Positions 17,710 through 27,089 of a stretch of DNA of 49,007 nucleotides are shown here, one piece after another (within the stretch, counting starts at the first letter, position 1; every line of letters starts with the position of its first letter). This stretch comes from Cognatishimia activa. Lineage in GTDB: Bacteria; Pseudomonadota; Alphaproteobacteria; Rhodobacterales; Rhodobacteraceae. A model generated the notes under the pieces. That model saw nothing but the letters and a program-made list of their open reading frames with translations. It ran no database searches and was not told where the DNA came from. The position numbers and the translations under genes were made by a program. The DNA is taken from contig NZ_CYTO01000024.1 of assembly GCF_001458335.1 (NCBI RefSeq), positions 806,757-855,763 of the forward strand. Direction: 5' to 3'.

Positions 17710-18702
17710 CTACTCACTTAAGTAAGTTTCAAGCTCCGCTGTCAGGGCGTCAATGTCAACAGATTTGGGGGCTTTGCGCGCGCTCAACGCCGCATTCGCG
17801 CGGCTTTGGGTCAGTTCAGTCATGGTGCCACTTGCAGTGGCCACAGCGACCATCTCGTCCATGTCGCCATTGCAGTGCAAAACCACGTCACAGCCTGCTT
17901 TGATAGACGCTGCGCTTCGGTCTGCGACAGAACCGCTGAGCGCTTCCATGGAAATATCATCGGTCATGATCAGCCCATCAAAGCCAATCTCATTGCGGAT
18001 CAAACCCATCATGGTTGGGGAAATGGTGGCAGGTTGATCGTCAATCGCCTCGTAAACCAAATGGGCCGTCATCCCCATTGGCAGATCATTCAACGCTTTG
18101 AACGGCGCAAAATCTGTGGCGAGTTCTTCACGGCTAGCTGCGACAGTCGGCAGATCCAAATGGCTATCAACTTGGGACCGTCCATGGCCCGGAATATGCT
18201 TCAAAACCGGCAACACGCCACCATCCAAGTGACCATCACTGACGGCACGCCCGATCTCAGAAACACTATCCTTATCAAACCCATAGCAGCGGTTCTTCAG
18301 GAACGGATGCGTTGCCTCAACAGCCACATCGACCAGAGGCGCACAGTTGCTATCAATCCCGAGGTCTCGCAACTCATGAGCCTGAATGCGTGAGCGGATG
18401 TACATGGAGCGGGCGGCGTTCTCGCCTGCTTTCATGATCTGATCAAGCGGCGGCAACCAATCCCGCGCGATAGGTGATCGCAGGCGTTGAACCCGGCCAC
18501 CTTCCTGGTCAATCAGGATGGGGGCATCGTAGCCAACGGAAGCGCGCAACTCAGCACACAACGCACGGATCTGGTCAGCAGTGTCGATGTTGCGGCTAAA
18601 CAGGATGAAGGCGAATGGCTTTGCGTCGGCAAAAAACGCTTTTTCATTGGCTGTAAGTGAAAGCCCCTCACAGCCCAAGATGGTTGCGCCAAATTGGGTC
18701 AT
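17710..18702 (-). CDS. nagZ: beta-N-acetylhexosaminidase, GH3
   Basis: Removes GlcNAc from peptidoglycan turnover products in the cytoplasm. The protein has 330 residues. The GH3 NagZ signature KHIPGHG lies at 168-174, the catalytic Asp-His pair in VDSH at 178-181, and the nucleophile Asp in MTDDISMEAL around 248. There is no signal peptide, as expected for a cytoplasmic enzyme. The place between the SPOR gene and scpA is conserved in alphaproteobacteria. Together with anmK (2121-3236) the window holds two steps of cell-wall recycling. Confidence 0.95.
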   Translation of the reverse strand: MTQFGATILGCEGLSLTANEKAFFADAKPFAFILFSRNIDTADQIRALCAELRASVGYDAPILIDQEGGRVQRLRSPIARDWLPPLDQIMKAGENAARSMYIRSRIQAHELRDLGIDSNCAPLVDVAVEATHPFLKNRCYGFDKDSVSEIGRAVSDGHLDGGVLPVLKHIPGHGRSQVDSHLDLPTVAASREELATDFAPFKALNDLPMGMTAHLVYEAIDDQPATISPTMMGLIRNEIGFDGLIMTDDISMEALSGSVADRSAASIKAGCDVVLHCNGDMDEMVAVATASGTMTELTQSRANAALSARKAPKSVDIDALTAELETYLSE

Positions 18703-18709
18703 CGTGCCA

Positions 18710-19618
18710 TCAGCGCGTTACGACTGGGATACAATCGGCGTTCTCTGCCTTCAAAGAAGAACACAAACGGCGCGCATCGCTTAGGTCTGCAAAGCCCATG
18801 GCGCGCAGGCGATAGAAGGTTCGCCCGCCGCTGGTGGCCTTTTGGACGACGCGTTGCTTGTCACCAAGGTAGTCACCGAATTTCGTCTGCAGTTTATCCC
18901 ACTCTGCGCGGGCAATTTCTGGGCTCGCATATGCACCCAATTGAACAAGGCGCGTGCCTGCTGGCAGGCTTTCAGCGGCCACTTCAAGAGGTTTCGCTTC
19001 TGGCGTTGCGGCTGCAATCGGCTGAGACCGCTGTGCTGGGCGCAGTTTTGGACGCAAAGAGGTGCCAAGACCCTCTTTGGCAACAACTGGAGTAACTTCA
19101 GGCGCAGGCTCCGTAACGGGCGCAACTTCGCCCAAAGGTTCTGCATCGCCGACCAGCTGACCAATCACAGCATCCACATTGCTTGTATCGAGCGCAGCCG
19201 GCGCAGCAATTGGCGCGGGCGCTTCGATCGTTGGTTCTTCGGTTACGACGGGTGCCGCCGCGATTTGCGTCGCACCGGATGGCGCATCGTTTTCGTTTAA
19301 TTCAATCGGCGCTGGCGCGAGCACCAGACGATCTGCAGGTGCAGCTGCGGTGCCCTCAGCGGCAACGCCATTCACAGAAAGACCTTGGTGGGCGGCTTGG
19401 GTTCCTCCGGGATCAATAGGCTGTTCACGCATGGGCCCTTCAATGGCACGTACGACTGGGACACCCGTCACATCGCGTACCAAAAGCTTGTATCCCCAAA
19501 CGCCCGCGCCAATCAGAAGGCCAAGCGACACAATTGCGCCGGCCCAATTGGCTATGTTTCCTGCAATTTGCGGGGAGTCCACCTGAGGACCTGTTCCGTC
19601 CATCGGAATTTGTGCCAT
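18710..19618 (-). CDS. SPOR domain-containing protein
   Basis: A 302-residue bitopic membrane protein. A short cytoplasmic N-terminus is followed by one membrane helix at about residues 24-47 (WAGAIVSLGLLIGAGVWGYKLL), a long Ala/Pro/Glu-rich periplasmic linker (about 75-220) and a C-terminal SPOR domain of about 75 residues starting near GTRLVQLGAYASPE and containing the GRTFYRLRAMGF core. SPOR domains bind glycan strands stripped of side peptides and bring proteins to the division septum. It sits between argS and nagZ, matching its cell-wall role. Confidence 0.9.
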   Translation of the reverse strand: MAQIPMDGTGPQVDSPQIAGNIANWAGAIVSLGLLIGAGVWGYKLLVRDVTGVPVVRAIEGPMREQPIDPGGTQAAHQGLSVNGVAAEGTAAAPADRLVLAPAPIELNENDAPSGATQIAAAPVVTEEPTIEAPAPIAAPAALDTSNVDAVIGQLVGDAEPLGEVAPVTEPAPEVTPVVAKEGLGTSLRPKLRPAQRSQPIAAATPEAKPLEVAAESLPAGTRLVQLGAYASPEIARAEWDKLQTKFGDYLGDKQRVVQKATSGGRTFYRLRAMGFADLSDARRLCSSLKAENADCIPVVTR

Positions 19619-19751
19619 GCTCGCCTCTTGCTCTTATTCTGCCCCCCTTTTGCCGCCATTTATTGGCGATCTTTGTGGTGCAAAATGATTGTCCAGCGAG
19701 TGGAATCGCCGGGGTTTCTTGCCATTGCCTCAACCCCGACGATCTGGTGCT

Positions 19752-21497
19752 TTATCGCATCTCTTGTGCCGGAGTTACCCCCAAGATACCAAGTCCTGAG
19801 GAAATAACAATGGCGACGGCACGTGCGAGGGCGATTTTTGCCTGCGTGGCTTGAGCGTTGTCTTCTTGCACAAAACGCAGTTCCGGCTTGTCTTTGCCGG
19901 TGTGATACAGGCTGTGCAGATCGCTGGCCAATTCATAGAGATAGAACGCCACCCGGTGCGGTTCATTTGTGCGTCCCGCGATTTCCACAAGACGCGGCCA
20001 TTCGGCGACCTTTTTCGCGACAGTGACTTCCGCTGGGTCTAGCAAACCAGACAGGTCAGCACCTGAAATCGTTGCGTCAGACACATCAACGCCTGCCTCC
20101 GCTGCTTTCTTCACCGCAGAGCACACACGCGCATGGGCGTATTGCACGTAAAAGACCGGGTTGTCTTTGGACTGCTCGAGCACTTTGTCAAAGTCAAAGT
20201 CCAACGGCGCGTCGTTTTTCCGGGTCAGCATCACAAACCGGGTCACATCAGAGCCAACTTGGTCCACCACATCGCGCAGAGTCACAAAGGTCCCTGCCCG
20301 TTTGGACATTTTGAATGGCTCGCCGTTCTTAAAGAGCTTCACCAGCTGGGTCAGCTTGATGTCGATGGGTGTTTGACCATCAGACAGCGCAGACACAGCC
20401 GCCTTCATCCGTTTGACATAGCCACCATGGTCAGCCCCAAAGATATCGATCAACAGATCAAAACCTCGGGTGACCTTATCGTAGTGATACGCGATGTCTG
20501 GCGCGAAATAGGTCCATGATCCATCAGACTTCTTCACCGGGCGGTCAACATCATCCCCATGATCCGTGGACCGGAACAGGGTTTGCTCCCGTGGTTCCCA
20601 ATCTTCTGGCTTTTTGCCTTTAGGCGGCTCGAGCACGCCTTCATAGATCAGACCTTTGTCTTCCAAAGACTTCAACGCGTCTTCAATGCGGCCGGTGCCA
20701 TAGAGCGCTTTTTCCGAGAAAAAGACATCCATTTCGATATTGAGCTGTTTCAGATCCGCGCGGATCAGATCCATCATCTGTTCCGTCGCGTATTCGCGCA
20801 CCTCTGCAAGCCAGACACTTTCGTCTTGGCCCACGTAAGCATCACCGACCTTGTCTTTCAGCGCTTCCCCGACTGGGATCAGATAGTCACCCGGATAGGT
20901 GCCATCCTCAAACGCGACCTCTTGGCCGTGCGCTTCCAGGTACCGCAGGTAAACCGACCGCGCCAGCACATCGACCTGCGCGCCGCCGTCATTGATGTAA
21001 TATTCACGGGTCACATTGTAGCCCGCGTAATCTAGCAGAGATGCCAAAGCATCGCCGAACACCGCGCCACGGGTGTGACCCACATGCAAAGGACCGGTTG
21101 GGTTCGCAGACACGTATTCCACGTTGACCTTTTTGCCCTGGCCCATGGCAGAGCGACCAAACCCATTGCCATTCTCCAATACGGCTTTGACCAGATCTTG
21201 CCACAGCACCGGCGCAAGACGCAGGTTCAAGAACCCCGGACCAGCCACTTCGGCTGTCTCAACCCGCGCATCCGCACCCAATTTAGCGGCCAATGCTTCC
21301 GCAATGTCTCGCGGTTTCATTTTCGCAGGTTTCGCCAGCACCATCGCGGCGTTGGCGGCCATATCTCCATGGGCCGCATCCCGTGGCGGCTCAACGGCGA
21401 CATTGGTGAAATCCAGACCTTCTGGCAAAGCGCCTTCGCTTTGCATTGCGGTCAGTTGCTCGATCACCAGATCGCGGATTTCCGAAAACAGGTTCAT
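19752..21497 (-). CDS. argS: arginyl-tRNA synthetase
   Basis: Class I synthetase charging tRNA-Arg. The start at 21497 (MNLFSEIRDLVIEQL) gives 581 residues, the family norm, with AGGACA upstream; the in-frame extension to 21623 is rejected. The N-terminal domain binds the tRNA D-loop. VSANPTGPLHVGHTRG carries the HIGH motif (HVGH), GADHGGYVKRMKAA is the insertion typical of ArgRS, and FKMSKRAGTFV is a KMSKR variant of KMSKS. The DALR anticodon-binding domain ends the protein. It lies 133 nt upstream of the SPOR gene and downstream of a degenerate SDR. Confidence 0.97.
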   Translation of the reverse strand: MNLFSEIRDLVIEQLTAMQSEGALPEGLDFTNVAVEPPRDAAHGDMAANAAMVLAKPAKMKPRDIAEALAAKLGADARVETAEVAGPGFLNLRLAPVLWQDLVKAVLENGNGFGRSAMGQGKKVNVEYVSANPTGPLHVGHTRGAVFGDALASLLDYAGYNVTREYYINDGGAQVDVLARSVYLRYLEAHGQEVAFEDGTYPGDYLIPVGEALKDKVGDAYVGQDESVWLAEVREYATEQMMDLIRADLKQLNIEMDVFFSEKALYGTGRIEDALKSLEDKGLIYEGVLEPPKGKKPEDWEPREQTLFRSTDHGDDVDRPVKKSDGSWTYFAPDIAYHYDKVTRGFDLLIDIFGADHGGYVKRMKAAVSALSDGQTPIDIKLTQLVKLFKNGEPFKMSKRAGTFVTLRDVVDQVGSDVTRFVMLTRKNDAPLDFDFDKVLEQSKDNPVFYVQYAHARVCSAVKKAAEAGVDVSDATISGADLSGLLDPAEVTVAKKVAEWPRLVEIAGRTNEPHRVAFYLYELASDLHSLYHTGKDKPELRFVQEDNAQATQAKIALARAVAIVISSGLGILGVTPAQEMR

Positions 21498-21571
21498 GAC
21501 AGATGTCCTTTTGCTTTGGACGGGGTTTATCACTGACAGCGGTGCCGTCAATTGCTGGATTGCGGCAAGCT

Positions 21572-22186
21572 TTATCGAGAAGCGGCGCGAACAGGAATAT
21601 GGACGCCGGTGAAATTGTTCCAACCCGCGCGCGCGGCGATGTCCACCGCCTTCGCCAAGGCATTGGCTGAGGCACCGGGTGCAGGCCGAACCACATTAAA
21701 GGTGACTCGTTGCGGTCCCCATTTCTCAGCCAAAGTCGCGGCCATCTGCAGACACGCCGCTTCTACCATTTTTGCCGTGGCATCCATGGAGTGGAAAGGT
21801 TTCGGAACAATTGAAACAACACAGCCATCTGCCGTGCTCAAGGCGGGCTCAAAAGCAGACATCAGCGCTTTGGATGTAAACGGCACATCTGCTCCTTCGC
21901 AACACTCGGACAACGCCAGTGCATCGATCAGAACGTCGATCGGCTCATCGCCCCAAATCTTTCCGACAACTTTTACTGTCTCTGCTTCCATTTTCTCGAC
22001 CGGCAAAGGCTCAAGCAACGTAGGCGCGCGACGTGCCATGGACATCAATTCGTCTTCATCTTCATCCAGCAGAATGACCCGTGCACGGGCGCTCTCTAGC
22101 TGTGGCAGCAACCGCCACACCAGATCCGTCGCTGCACCGGCGATTAAGACCGTTTTATCCGCAAAGATATCCATAAGCCGGGCCAT
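21572..22186 (-). CDS. degenerate short-chain dehydrogenase-like protein
   Basis: A 204-residue protein with the outline of an SDR: a first strand VLIAGAATDLVWRLL, an acidic LLDEDEDEL after strand 2, and a late PGASANALAKAV block. The cofactor glycines (TGxxxGIG) are replaced by AGAATDLV, and the catalytic YxxxK is reduced to MDATAK, with no Tyr. It is therefore probably not an active oxidoreductase; it may be a structural or regulatory pseudoenzyme. Codon use and GC look like the neighbours and the frame is intact, so it is not a pseudogene. It lies between dgt and argS. The start could also be the Met at residue 5. Confidence 0.6.
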   Translation of the reverse strand: MARLMDIFADKTVLIAGAATDLVWRLLPQLESARARVILLDEDEDELMSMARRAPTLLEPLPVEKMEAETVKVVGKIWGDEPIDVLIDALALSECCEGADVPFTSKALMSAFEPALSTADGCVVSIVPKPFHSMDATAKMVEAACLQMAATLAEKWGPQRVTFNVVRPAPGASANALAKAVDIAARAGWNNFTGVHIPVRAASR

Positions 22187-22243
22187 ATCTGATCAGGCCC
22201 AACAGGAACAGTGATAATTATGTAATCGCCCTTATAATATGGC

Positions 22244-23395
22244 TTAGAGGGGCAACTTCTCGCCCATCAGACGCTCATATTCCGTCAATGCGTATCGATC
22301 CGTCATTCCCGCGATGTAGTCGGAGACTTTGCGCGCCAACGTCGTCTCATCGGGGATTTGCTTGATGTCTTCTTGCCATGTGAGAGGCAGGAGATCCGTA
22401 CGTTCCATAAAGAGCGGGAAAAGCTGCTCGACCACCTTGGTGACCTGAGCGCGTTTTTCCATGACCGATGGAGCGCGGTACATTTGGGAAAACAGAAACT
22501 TACGGATGACATTCAGATCGGCTTGGAACCCATCGGAAAACGCAATAACCGGAGCACCATAGGCACGGATATCTTCGACGCTTTTCGCACCACACTCAGC
22601 CAAGAGATCGCTTGATGTTTTGATAACATCCGCCACCATCACCCCGAACACCCGGCGCAAACCCTCATGTTTGCGACGGTTCTGGCTGAGCCCCGGATAA
22701 GCTTTATCGACCTCGGCGAACGCTTCACCAATGACCGGAAGTTCTTCGATATCTTTTTCCGAGAACAAGCCAGCGCGCAGACCATCCTGTAAATCATGGT
22801 TATTATAAGCCACGTCATCCGCCAAAGCCGCCACTTGGGCTTCGGCGCTGGCATGGGTGTGCAGTTCTAGGTCATGCAATGTGTTGTAGTCAGCCAGCGC
22901 GTAAGGAATGTCTCCAAGAACCGGACCATTGTGTTTGGCAATGCCCTCAAGGCATTCCCATGTCAGGTTCAGCCCATCAAATTCTGCATAGTGACGTTCC
23001 AGCGACGTGACGATCTTTACCGCCTGTGCGTTATGATCAAAGCCACCATAGGGGGCCATCAAGTCATGCAACGCGTCTTCGCCGGTATGTCCAAATGGCG
23101 TGTGGCCGAGGTCATGCGCCAATGCGACCGCCTCGGTGAGTTCTTGGTTAAGTCCCAAAGCGCCGGCAATGGTCCGTGCCACCTGTGCGACTTCAATAGA
23201 GTGCGTCAGACGGGTCCGAAAGTAATCCCCTTCATGTTCCACAAACACCTGGGTCTTATGTTTTAAACGTCGAAACGCGCTGGAATGAATGATGCGGTCC
23301 CGATCCCGTTGGAAACATGACCGAAACGCGCTTTCTTCTTCTGAAACACGTCGCCCCCGAACTCTGCCCGGATCGGATGCAAATGCTGCGATCAT
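22244..23395 (-). CDS. dgt: deoxyguanosinetriphosphate triphosphohydrolase-like protein
   Basis: HD-domain enzyme that removes triphosphate from dNTPs. The start at 23395 (MIAAFASDPG, with GAGAGGGA upstream) gives 383 residues and avoids an unlikely 105-residue hydrophobic extension. The sequence has RDRDRIIHSSAFRRLKHKTQVF near residue 32, RLTHSIEVAQVAR with the first metal His, AHDLGHTPFGHTGE with the HD pair, and LADDVAYNNHDLQDG with the last Asp. This matches the alphaproteobacterial Dgt-like subgroup. It is divergent from erpA across 141 nt, a conserved arrangement. Confidence 0.92.
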   Translation of the reverse strand: MIAAFASDPGRVRGRRVSEEESAFRSCFQRDRDRIIHSSAFRRLKHKTQVFVEHEGDYFRTRLTHSIEVAQVARTIAGALGLNQELTEAVALAHDLGHTPFGHTGEDALHDLMAPYGGFDHNAQAVKIVTSLERHYAEFDGLNLTWECLEGIAKHNGPVLGDIPYALADYNTLHDLELHTHASAEAQVAALADDVAYNNHDLQDGLRAGLFSEKDIEELPVIGEAFAEVDKAYPGLSQNRRKHEGLRRVFGVMVADVIKTSSDLLAECGAKSVEDIRAYGAPVIAFSDGFQADLNVIRKFLFSQMYRAPSVMEKRAQVTKVVEQLFPLFMERTDLLPLTWQEDIKQIPDETTLARKVSDYIAGMTDRYALTEYERLMGEKLPL

Positions 23396-23432
23396 CACGA
23401 TTGTCCCTCTCGCTGATACATGCCGCTTGTAC

Positions 23433-23461
23433 TTGTCGCCTGTCCTATGGCACCTTATATA
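23433..23461 (+). promoter_or_regulatory. candidate promoter for erpA
   Basis: TTGTCG (23433-23438), exactly 17-nt spacer, TATATA (23456-23461), about 75 nt before the erpA start in the divergent dgt/erpA gap. Confidence 0.4.
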
Positions 23462-23536
23462 CTCCACTCTACCCGGAACGCCATGCTTCATGATCCGCTC
23501 CAGTAAACTGTCTAACCATTTGTCAGGAGTGACAAA

Positions 23537-23860
23537 ATGCAACTGCCACCAAAGGTAACAGATCGTGCTTTTGAACGTCTCGCTGAAATCGGCGCGGGCG
23601 ATCAGGGCCAGGCATTGCGTGTTGCAGTAGAAGGCGGTGGCTGTTCTGGTTTTCAATATGAAATCAAACTGGACGAACCGGCAGAGGACGATCTTGTGCT
23701 GGAAGGCCAAGGGGAAAAGGTTGTGGTCGATAGTATCTCCCTCCCTTTCTTGGCCGATGCAGTGATTGATTTCACAGAAGAATTGATTGGCGCACGGTTT
23801 GTGATTGAAAACCCGAACGCGTCCAGTTCTTGCGGCTGCGGTACCAGCTTCTCCATGTAA
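23537..23860 (+). CDS. erpA: iron-sulfur cluster insertion protein, A-type carrier (ErpA/IscA family)
   Basis: A 107-residue HesB/IscA-family carrier that hands Fe-S clusters to apo-proteins. The three cluster-ligand cysteines are present: one in GGGCSGFQY near residue 35 and two in SSCGCG near the C-terminus. CAGGAG lies 9 nt before the ATG. ErpA is preferred over IscA because of the dgt/erpA pairing known in alphaproteobacteria. A second A-type protein is encoded at 47914-48264. Confidence 0.9.
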   Translation: MQLPPKVTDRAFERLAEIGAGDQGQALRVAVEGGGCSGFQYEIKLDEPAEDDLVLEGQGEKVVVDSISLPFLADAVIDFTEELIGARFVIENPNASSSCGCGTSFSM

Positions 23861-24044
23861 TCAGCCGGCACACTGAGCCTGCCGAAAACGACAATTTTTC
23901 CCGATAAATCGCCAAAAGGTCGTTTCTCTACCGGAATGGGCGCTTATGGACTTTTCTTGCCTTTAAGACTTGCAAAAGTCCTGCGTGACGCTGACGCGAT
24001 CAGCTAGACTAAAGCCCAATAAAACTCAGTACCGGAGGCCCGCC

Positions 24045-26606
24045 ATGTCCCAATTCCCAGAACGCGCAAGAGTCGTGATCGTTGGTTTGGGAGGGATCGT
24101 TGGCGCATCAGTCGCCCATCATTTGGTGGAACGGGGCTGGGATGACATTGTCGGGATCGACAAGTCTGGTGTGCCAACCGACGTGGGCTCCACCGCACAC
24201 GCATCAGACTTCTGCTACTGCACCAGCCATGATCCATTGACCACGTGGTCCACCATGTACTCGGTCGATTTCTACGAGAACCTCGGTCACTACTCTCGGA
24301 TCGGCGGTTTGGAAGTGGCGCGTGTTGGTGACGATGAGCGCATGCAAGAGCTGAAGCGCCGCTGTGATTCCGGCCGCGCTTTTGGCACCAATGTGAAGAT
24401 GATCTCCGCCAAGGAAGCGAAGGAAAAATTCCCGCTTTTGGAAGAGGATCAAATCCAAGGCGCCATGTGGGATCCAGACGCAGGTCTTGTGGTACCGCGC
24501 TCTCAGACCGTAGCGGGCAAGCTTGTTGATATGGCGGAAAAGTCCGGCAAACTCAAAGTCTTCGCAAATACGGCTGCCCTTGAATTGATCCACGAAAATG
24601 GCCGTGTCACCGGGGTGAAGACCCATCGGGGCACTATCATGGCGGATCACGTTGTGGTCTGCGCCGGCATTTGGGGGCGCTTGGTGGCCGAGATGGCCGG
24701 AGAAGACCTACCGGTCATGCCCGTCGATCACCCGCTGACTTTCTTTGGTCCTTATAACGCATACGAAGGCACCGGGCTCGAAATCGGCCGGCCTCTTCTG
24801 CGTGACCAAGGCAATTCCGCATATATGCGTGACACCGGCGATCCCAACACCACCGAAGGTGGCCAGATCGAATGGGGTTACTACTACGAAAAAGACGTGC
24901 GGATGGTGCACCCATCGGGCATCCTTTCCAAAGAAGAAAGCCGCTTGTCCCCGTCCCAGCGCGATCTTGAACTAGAAGACGTCATCGAGCCGCTTGAGCG
25001 CGCCATGGAGCTGACGCCCATCCTTGCGGAGCTTGGTTATAACGAAAGCCACTCTTTCAATGGTCTGTTGCAAACAACTTCTGATGGCGGCCCCTCCATG
25101 GGCGAAAGCCGCAAACTGCGCGGGCTATGGTATGCGGTGGCGATCTGGGTGAAAGACGGACCGGGCATGGGCAAACTGATTGCTGATTGGATGACTGACG
25201 GGCGGACGCATATCGACCATCACGCCATCGATTACGCCCGTTTTGACGACTATGCGCTGGAGAAAGACTTCATCGCCGGTCGCTGTAGCGAAACGGCAGC
25301 CAAAATCTACAACCCACCAGTCCACCCACGCGAACCCTTTGCAACGGGTCGCGACGTGCGTCGTTCACCCTTCTATGAGCGCGAAGTGGAACTGGGCGGT
25401 CATTTCATGGAACTCGGTGGCTGGGAACGGGCCCACGGCTACGCCGCAAACGAACATCTGCTCGAGAAATACGCAGATCAAGTTCCGGTGCGCGAGGCAG
25501 AGTGGGACAACCGCCACTTCTGGCGTGTTTCTAACGCCGAACAGCTGGAAATGTCCGCGGATTGCGGCATGATCAATCTATCCCACTTCCATATGACAGA
25601 GATTTCAGGCCCAGATCATGTGGCGCTTCTGGAATGGTTGTCTGCGGCCAAAATCGGTGGTGAGCGCAATATCAATCGCGGCATCTATACCCATTTCTTG
25701 GACGAAGAAGGCATGGTCCGCGCGGATTTCACGATCCTGCGCTACGAGGACAAATGCCACCTGATCAACGGTGCCGATGCAGGCCCGCGGGACTTCCAAT
25801 ACATGAAGCGCGTGGCGCAGGACAAAGGCTTTGATGTCACCATCACCGATGTCACCACTGCCAACACGACGATTGGCGTTTGGGGTCCAAATGCACGCGA
25901 GAACCTCAGCAAACTTGTTGATAATCCGGAAGAATTGACCGCCGAGAACCACGCCTTTGCGACCCTAAAACCCATCACCATCGCGGGTAAATCCGTAACG
26001 GCTTTCCGCATTTCATATGTTGGCGAACAGGGCTGGGAATTGCATATGGCCTATGAAGACGGCCTCGCAGTCTGGGACGCACTCCGCGAGCTTGGGATCA
26101 CCGCCGTGGGCGTGGAAACCTACGCCAACTCCCGTCGGATGGAGAAATCCCTGCGCCTGCAAAACGCGGATCTTTTGACCGAATACAACCTGTTTGAAGC
26201 CGATCTGGCGCGACCAAAGATCAAAAAAGCGGATTTTGTCGGCAAAGCCAAACACGTGGAATTCCACGCGCGTGAGGCGCAACCCGCGATGCTGTGCACC
26301 TTGGTGATGAAAGACAATCACGATGCCAATGGCGTGGCGCGCTACCCGGTTGGCACTCTACCCGTTCTGAACCCGGAAGACGGCAAACCGCTGATCGACA
26401 GCGAAGGCCGCCGATCTTATATCTCATCCATGGCTTTTGGGCCCACCGTGGGCAAAAACATTGGTCTGGCCTACTTGCCGCAAGAGGATTGCACGCTCGG
26501 CAAAGTCCTCCACACCACTTACATGGATGAGGTCTACGAGGTTGAAGTGGCGGGCGTCGGCTATGCGCCGCTGTATGATCCAGAGAACCTTAAGCCGCGC
26601 AGTTAA
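24045..26606 (+). CDS. FAD-dependent oxidoreductase fused to a GcvT-type aminomethyltransferase domain
   Basis: An 853-residue two-part enzyme of the dimethylglycine/sarcosine dehydrogenase family. The N-terminal half is a DAO-type FAD domain: VVIVGLGGIVGAS near residue 10, then GSTAHASDF with His52 at the position that carries covalent flavin in dimethylglycine dehydrogenase, and DPDAGLVVPRSQTVAG. The C-terminal half (from about residue 455) is a GcvT fold, with FRISYVGEQGWELH and the last GCV_T_C barrel. Such enzymes demethylate N-methylated glycines and pass the one-carbon unit to tetrahydrofolate. The exact substrate is unknown. The start at 24045 has CGGAGG upstream; a longer frame to 23970 is rejected. 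It sits between erpA and xthA and overlaps the stop of the next gene. Confidence 0.85.
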   Translation: MSQFPERARVVIVGLGGIVGASVAHHLVERGWDDIVGIDKSGVPTDVGSTAHASDFCYCTSHDPLTTWSTMYSVDFYENLGHYSRIGGLEVARVGDDERMQELKRRCDSGRAFGTNVKMISAKEAKEKFPLLEEDQIQGAMWDPDAGLVVPRSQTVAGKLVDMAEKSGKLKVFANTAALELIHENGRVTGVKTHRGTIMADHVVVCAGIWGRLVAEMAGEDLPVMPVDHPLTFFGPYNAYEGTGLEIGRPLLRDQGNSAYMRDTGDPNTTEGGQIEWGYYYEKDVRMVHPSGILSKEESRLSPSQRDLELEDVIEPLERAMELTPILAELGYNESHSFNGLLQTTSDGGPSMGESRKLRGLWYAVAIWVKDGPGMGKLIADWMTDGRTHIDHHAIDYARFDDYALEKDFIAGRCSETAAKIYNPPVHPREPFATGRDVRRSPFYEREVELGGHFMELGGWERAHGYAANEHLLEKYADQVPVREAEWDNRHFWRVSNAEQLEMSADCGMINLSHFHMTEISGPDHVALLEWLSAAKIGGERNINRGIYTHFLDEEGMVRADFTILRYEDKCHLINGADAGPRDFQYMKRVAQDKGFDVTITDVTTANTTIGVWGPNARENLSKLVDNPEELTAENHAFATLKPITIAGKSVTAFRISYVGEQGWELHMAYEDGLAVWDALRELGITAVGVETYANSRRMEKSLRLQNADLLTEYNLFEADLARPKIKKADFVGKAKHVEFHAREAQPAMLCTLVMKDNHDANGVARYPVGTLPVLNPEDGKPLIDSEGRRSYISSMAFGPTVGKNIGLAYLPQEDCTLGKVLHTTYMDEVYEVEVAGVGYAPLYDPENLKPRS

Positions 26607-27034
26607 CGCGCCGCGTAATCTGCAAATGCTTTCATCAACCCTTGGGTCTGCGCTTGAAAGGCCTGAGGGCGAAGCATTGCAATCAAGTTATTGAAACCTT
26701 TTAGTTTCATCTCCAGATCAACGCGCCACAAAGTGCCGCCCTCTGGGGTTTCATAGAAGGTATTGCGCGAAATGCTGGCGGATTGATCAGAGACATAGGA
26801 CACGGCGTAGCTGTCCGGCAGATCCTTGGCCAAAATGGTTTCGATCATCTCAAACGGGCGGTCTCCGAATTTAAAATTCAGCAAGCTTGTCGCGCCTATG
26901 GTGCCCGGTTCTCCGTCGAGCGGCTCCATGCTTTGAAACCCCGGCTGCCAGTGACGACGCTGGCGATGATCGGTCAAAGTTTGCACAACCTGGTCCCGGT
27001 GCAGGTCAATGGTCTGTTCGGCAAAGTATTTCAT
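26603..27034 (-). CDS. SRPBCC family protein (polyketide cyclase/START-like)
   Basis: A 143-residue protein with the helix-grip pattern of SRPBCC proteins: an N-terminal KYFAEQTIDLHRDQVVQTL, a middle FEMIETIL strand, SISRNTFYETPEGGTLWRVDLEM strands, and a long C-terminal helix ending FQAQTQGLMKAFADYAAR. These proteins hold hydrophobic ligands in a cavity; no enzymatic role can be read here. The start at 27034 is preferred to 27196 because the extension has no homologous look and overlaps the start of xthA. Its stop overlaps the stop of the GcvT fusion gene (TTAA), tail to tail. Confidence 0.75.
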   Translation of the reverse strand: MKYFAEQTIDLHRDQVVQTLTDHRQRRHWQPGFQSMEPLDGEPGTIGATSLLNFKFGDRPFEMIETILAKDLPDSYAVSYVSDQSASISRNTFYETPEGGTLWRVDLEMKLKGFNNLIAMLRPQAFQAQTQGLMKAFADYAAR

Positions 27035-27089
27035 ATCTGACACCTGAATTCGGGTTGAGCGCGCCCCTTGATAGCGCCATAGTCGCCAC

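Noticed and set aside
23396-23710. 105-residue N-terminal extension of dgt
   Set aside because: It would cover the divergent erpA start region and reads as non-homologous; GAGAGGGA supports the start at 23395.
23861-24044. Glycine riboswitch before the FAD-GcvT gene
   Set aside because: None of the conserved glycine-aptamer blocks could be recognised; only weak inverted repeats are present.
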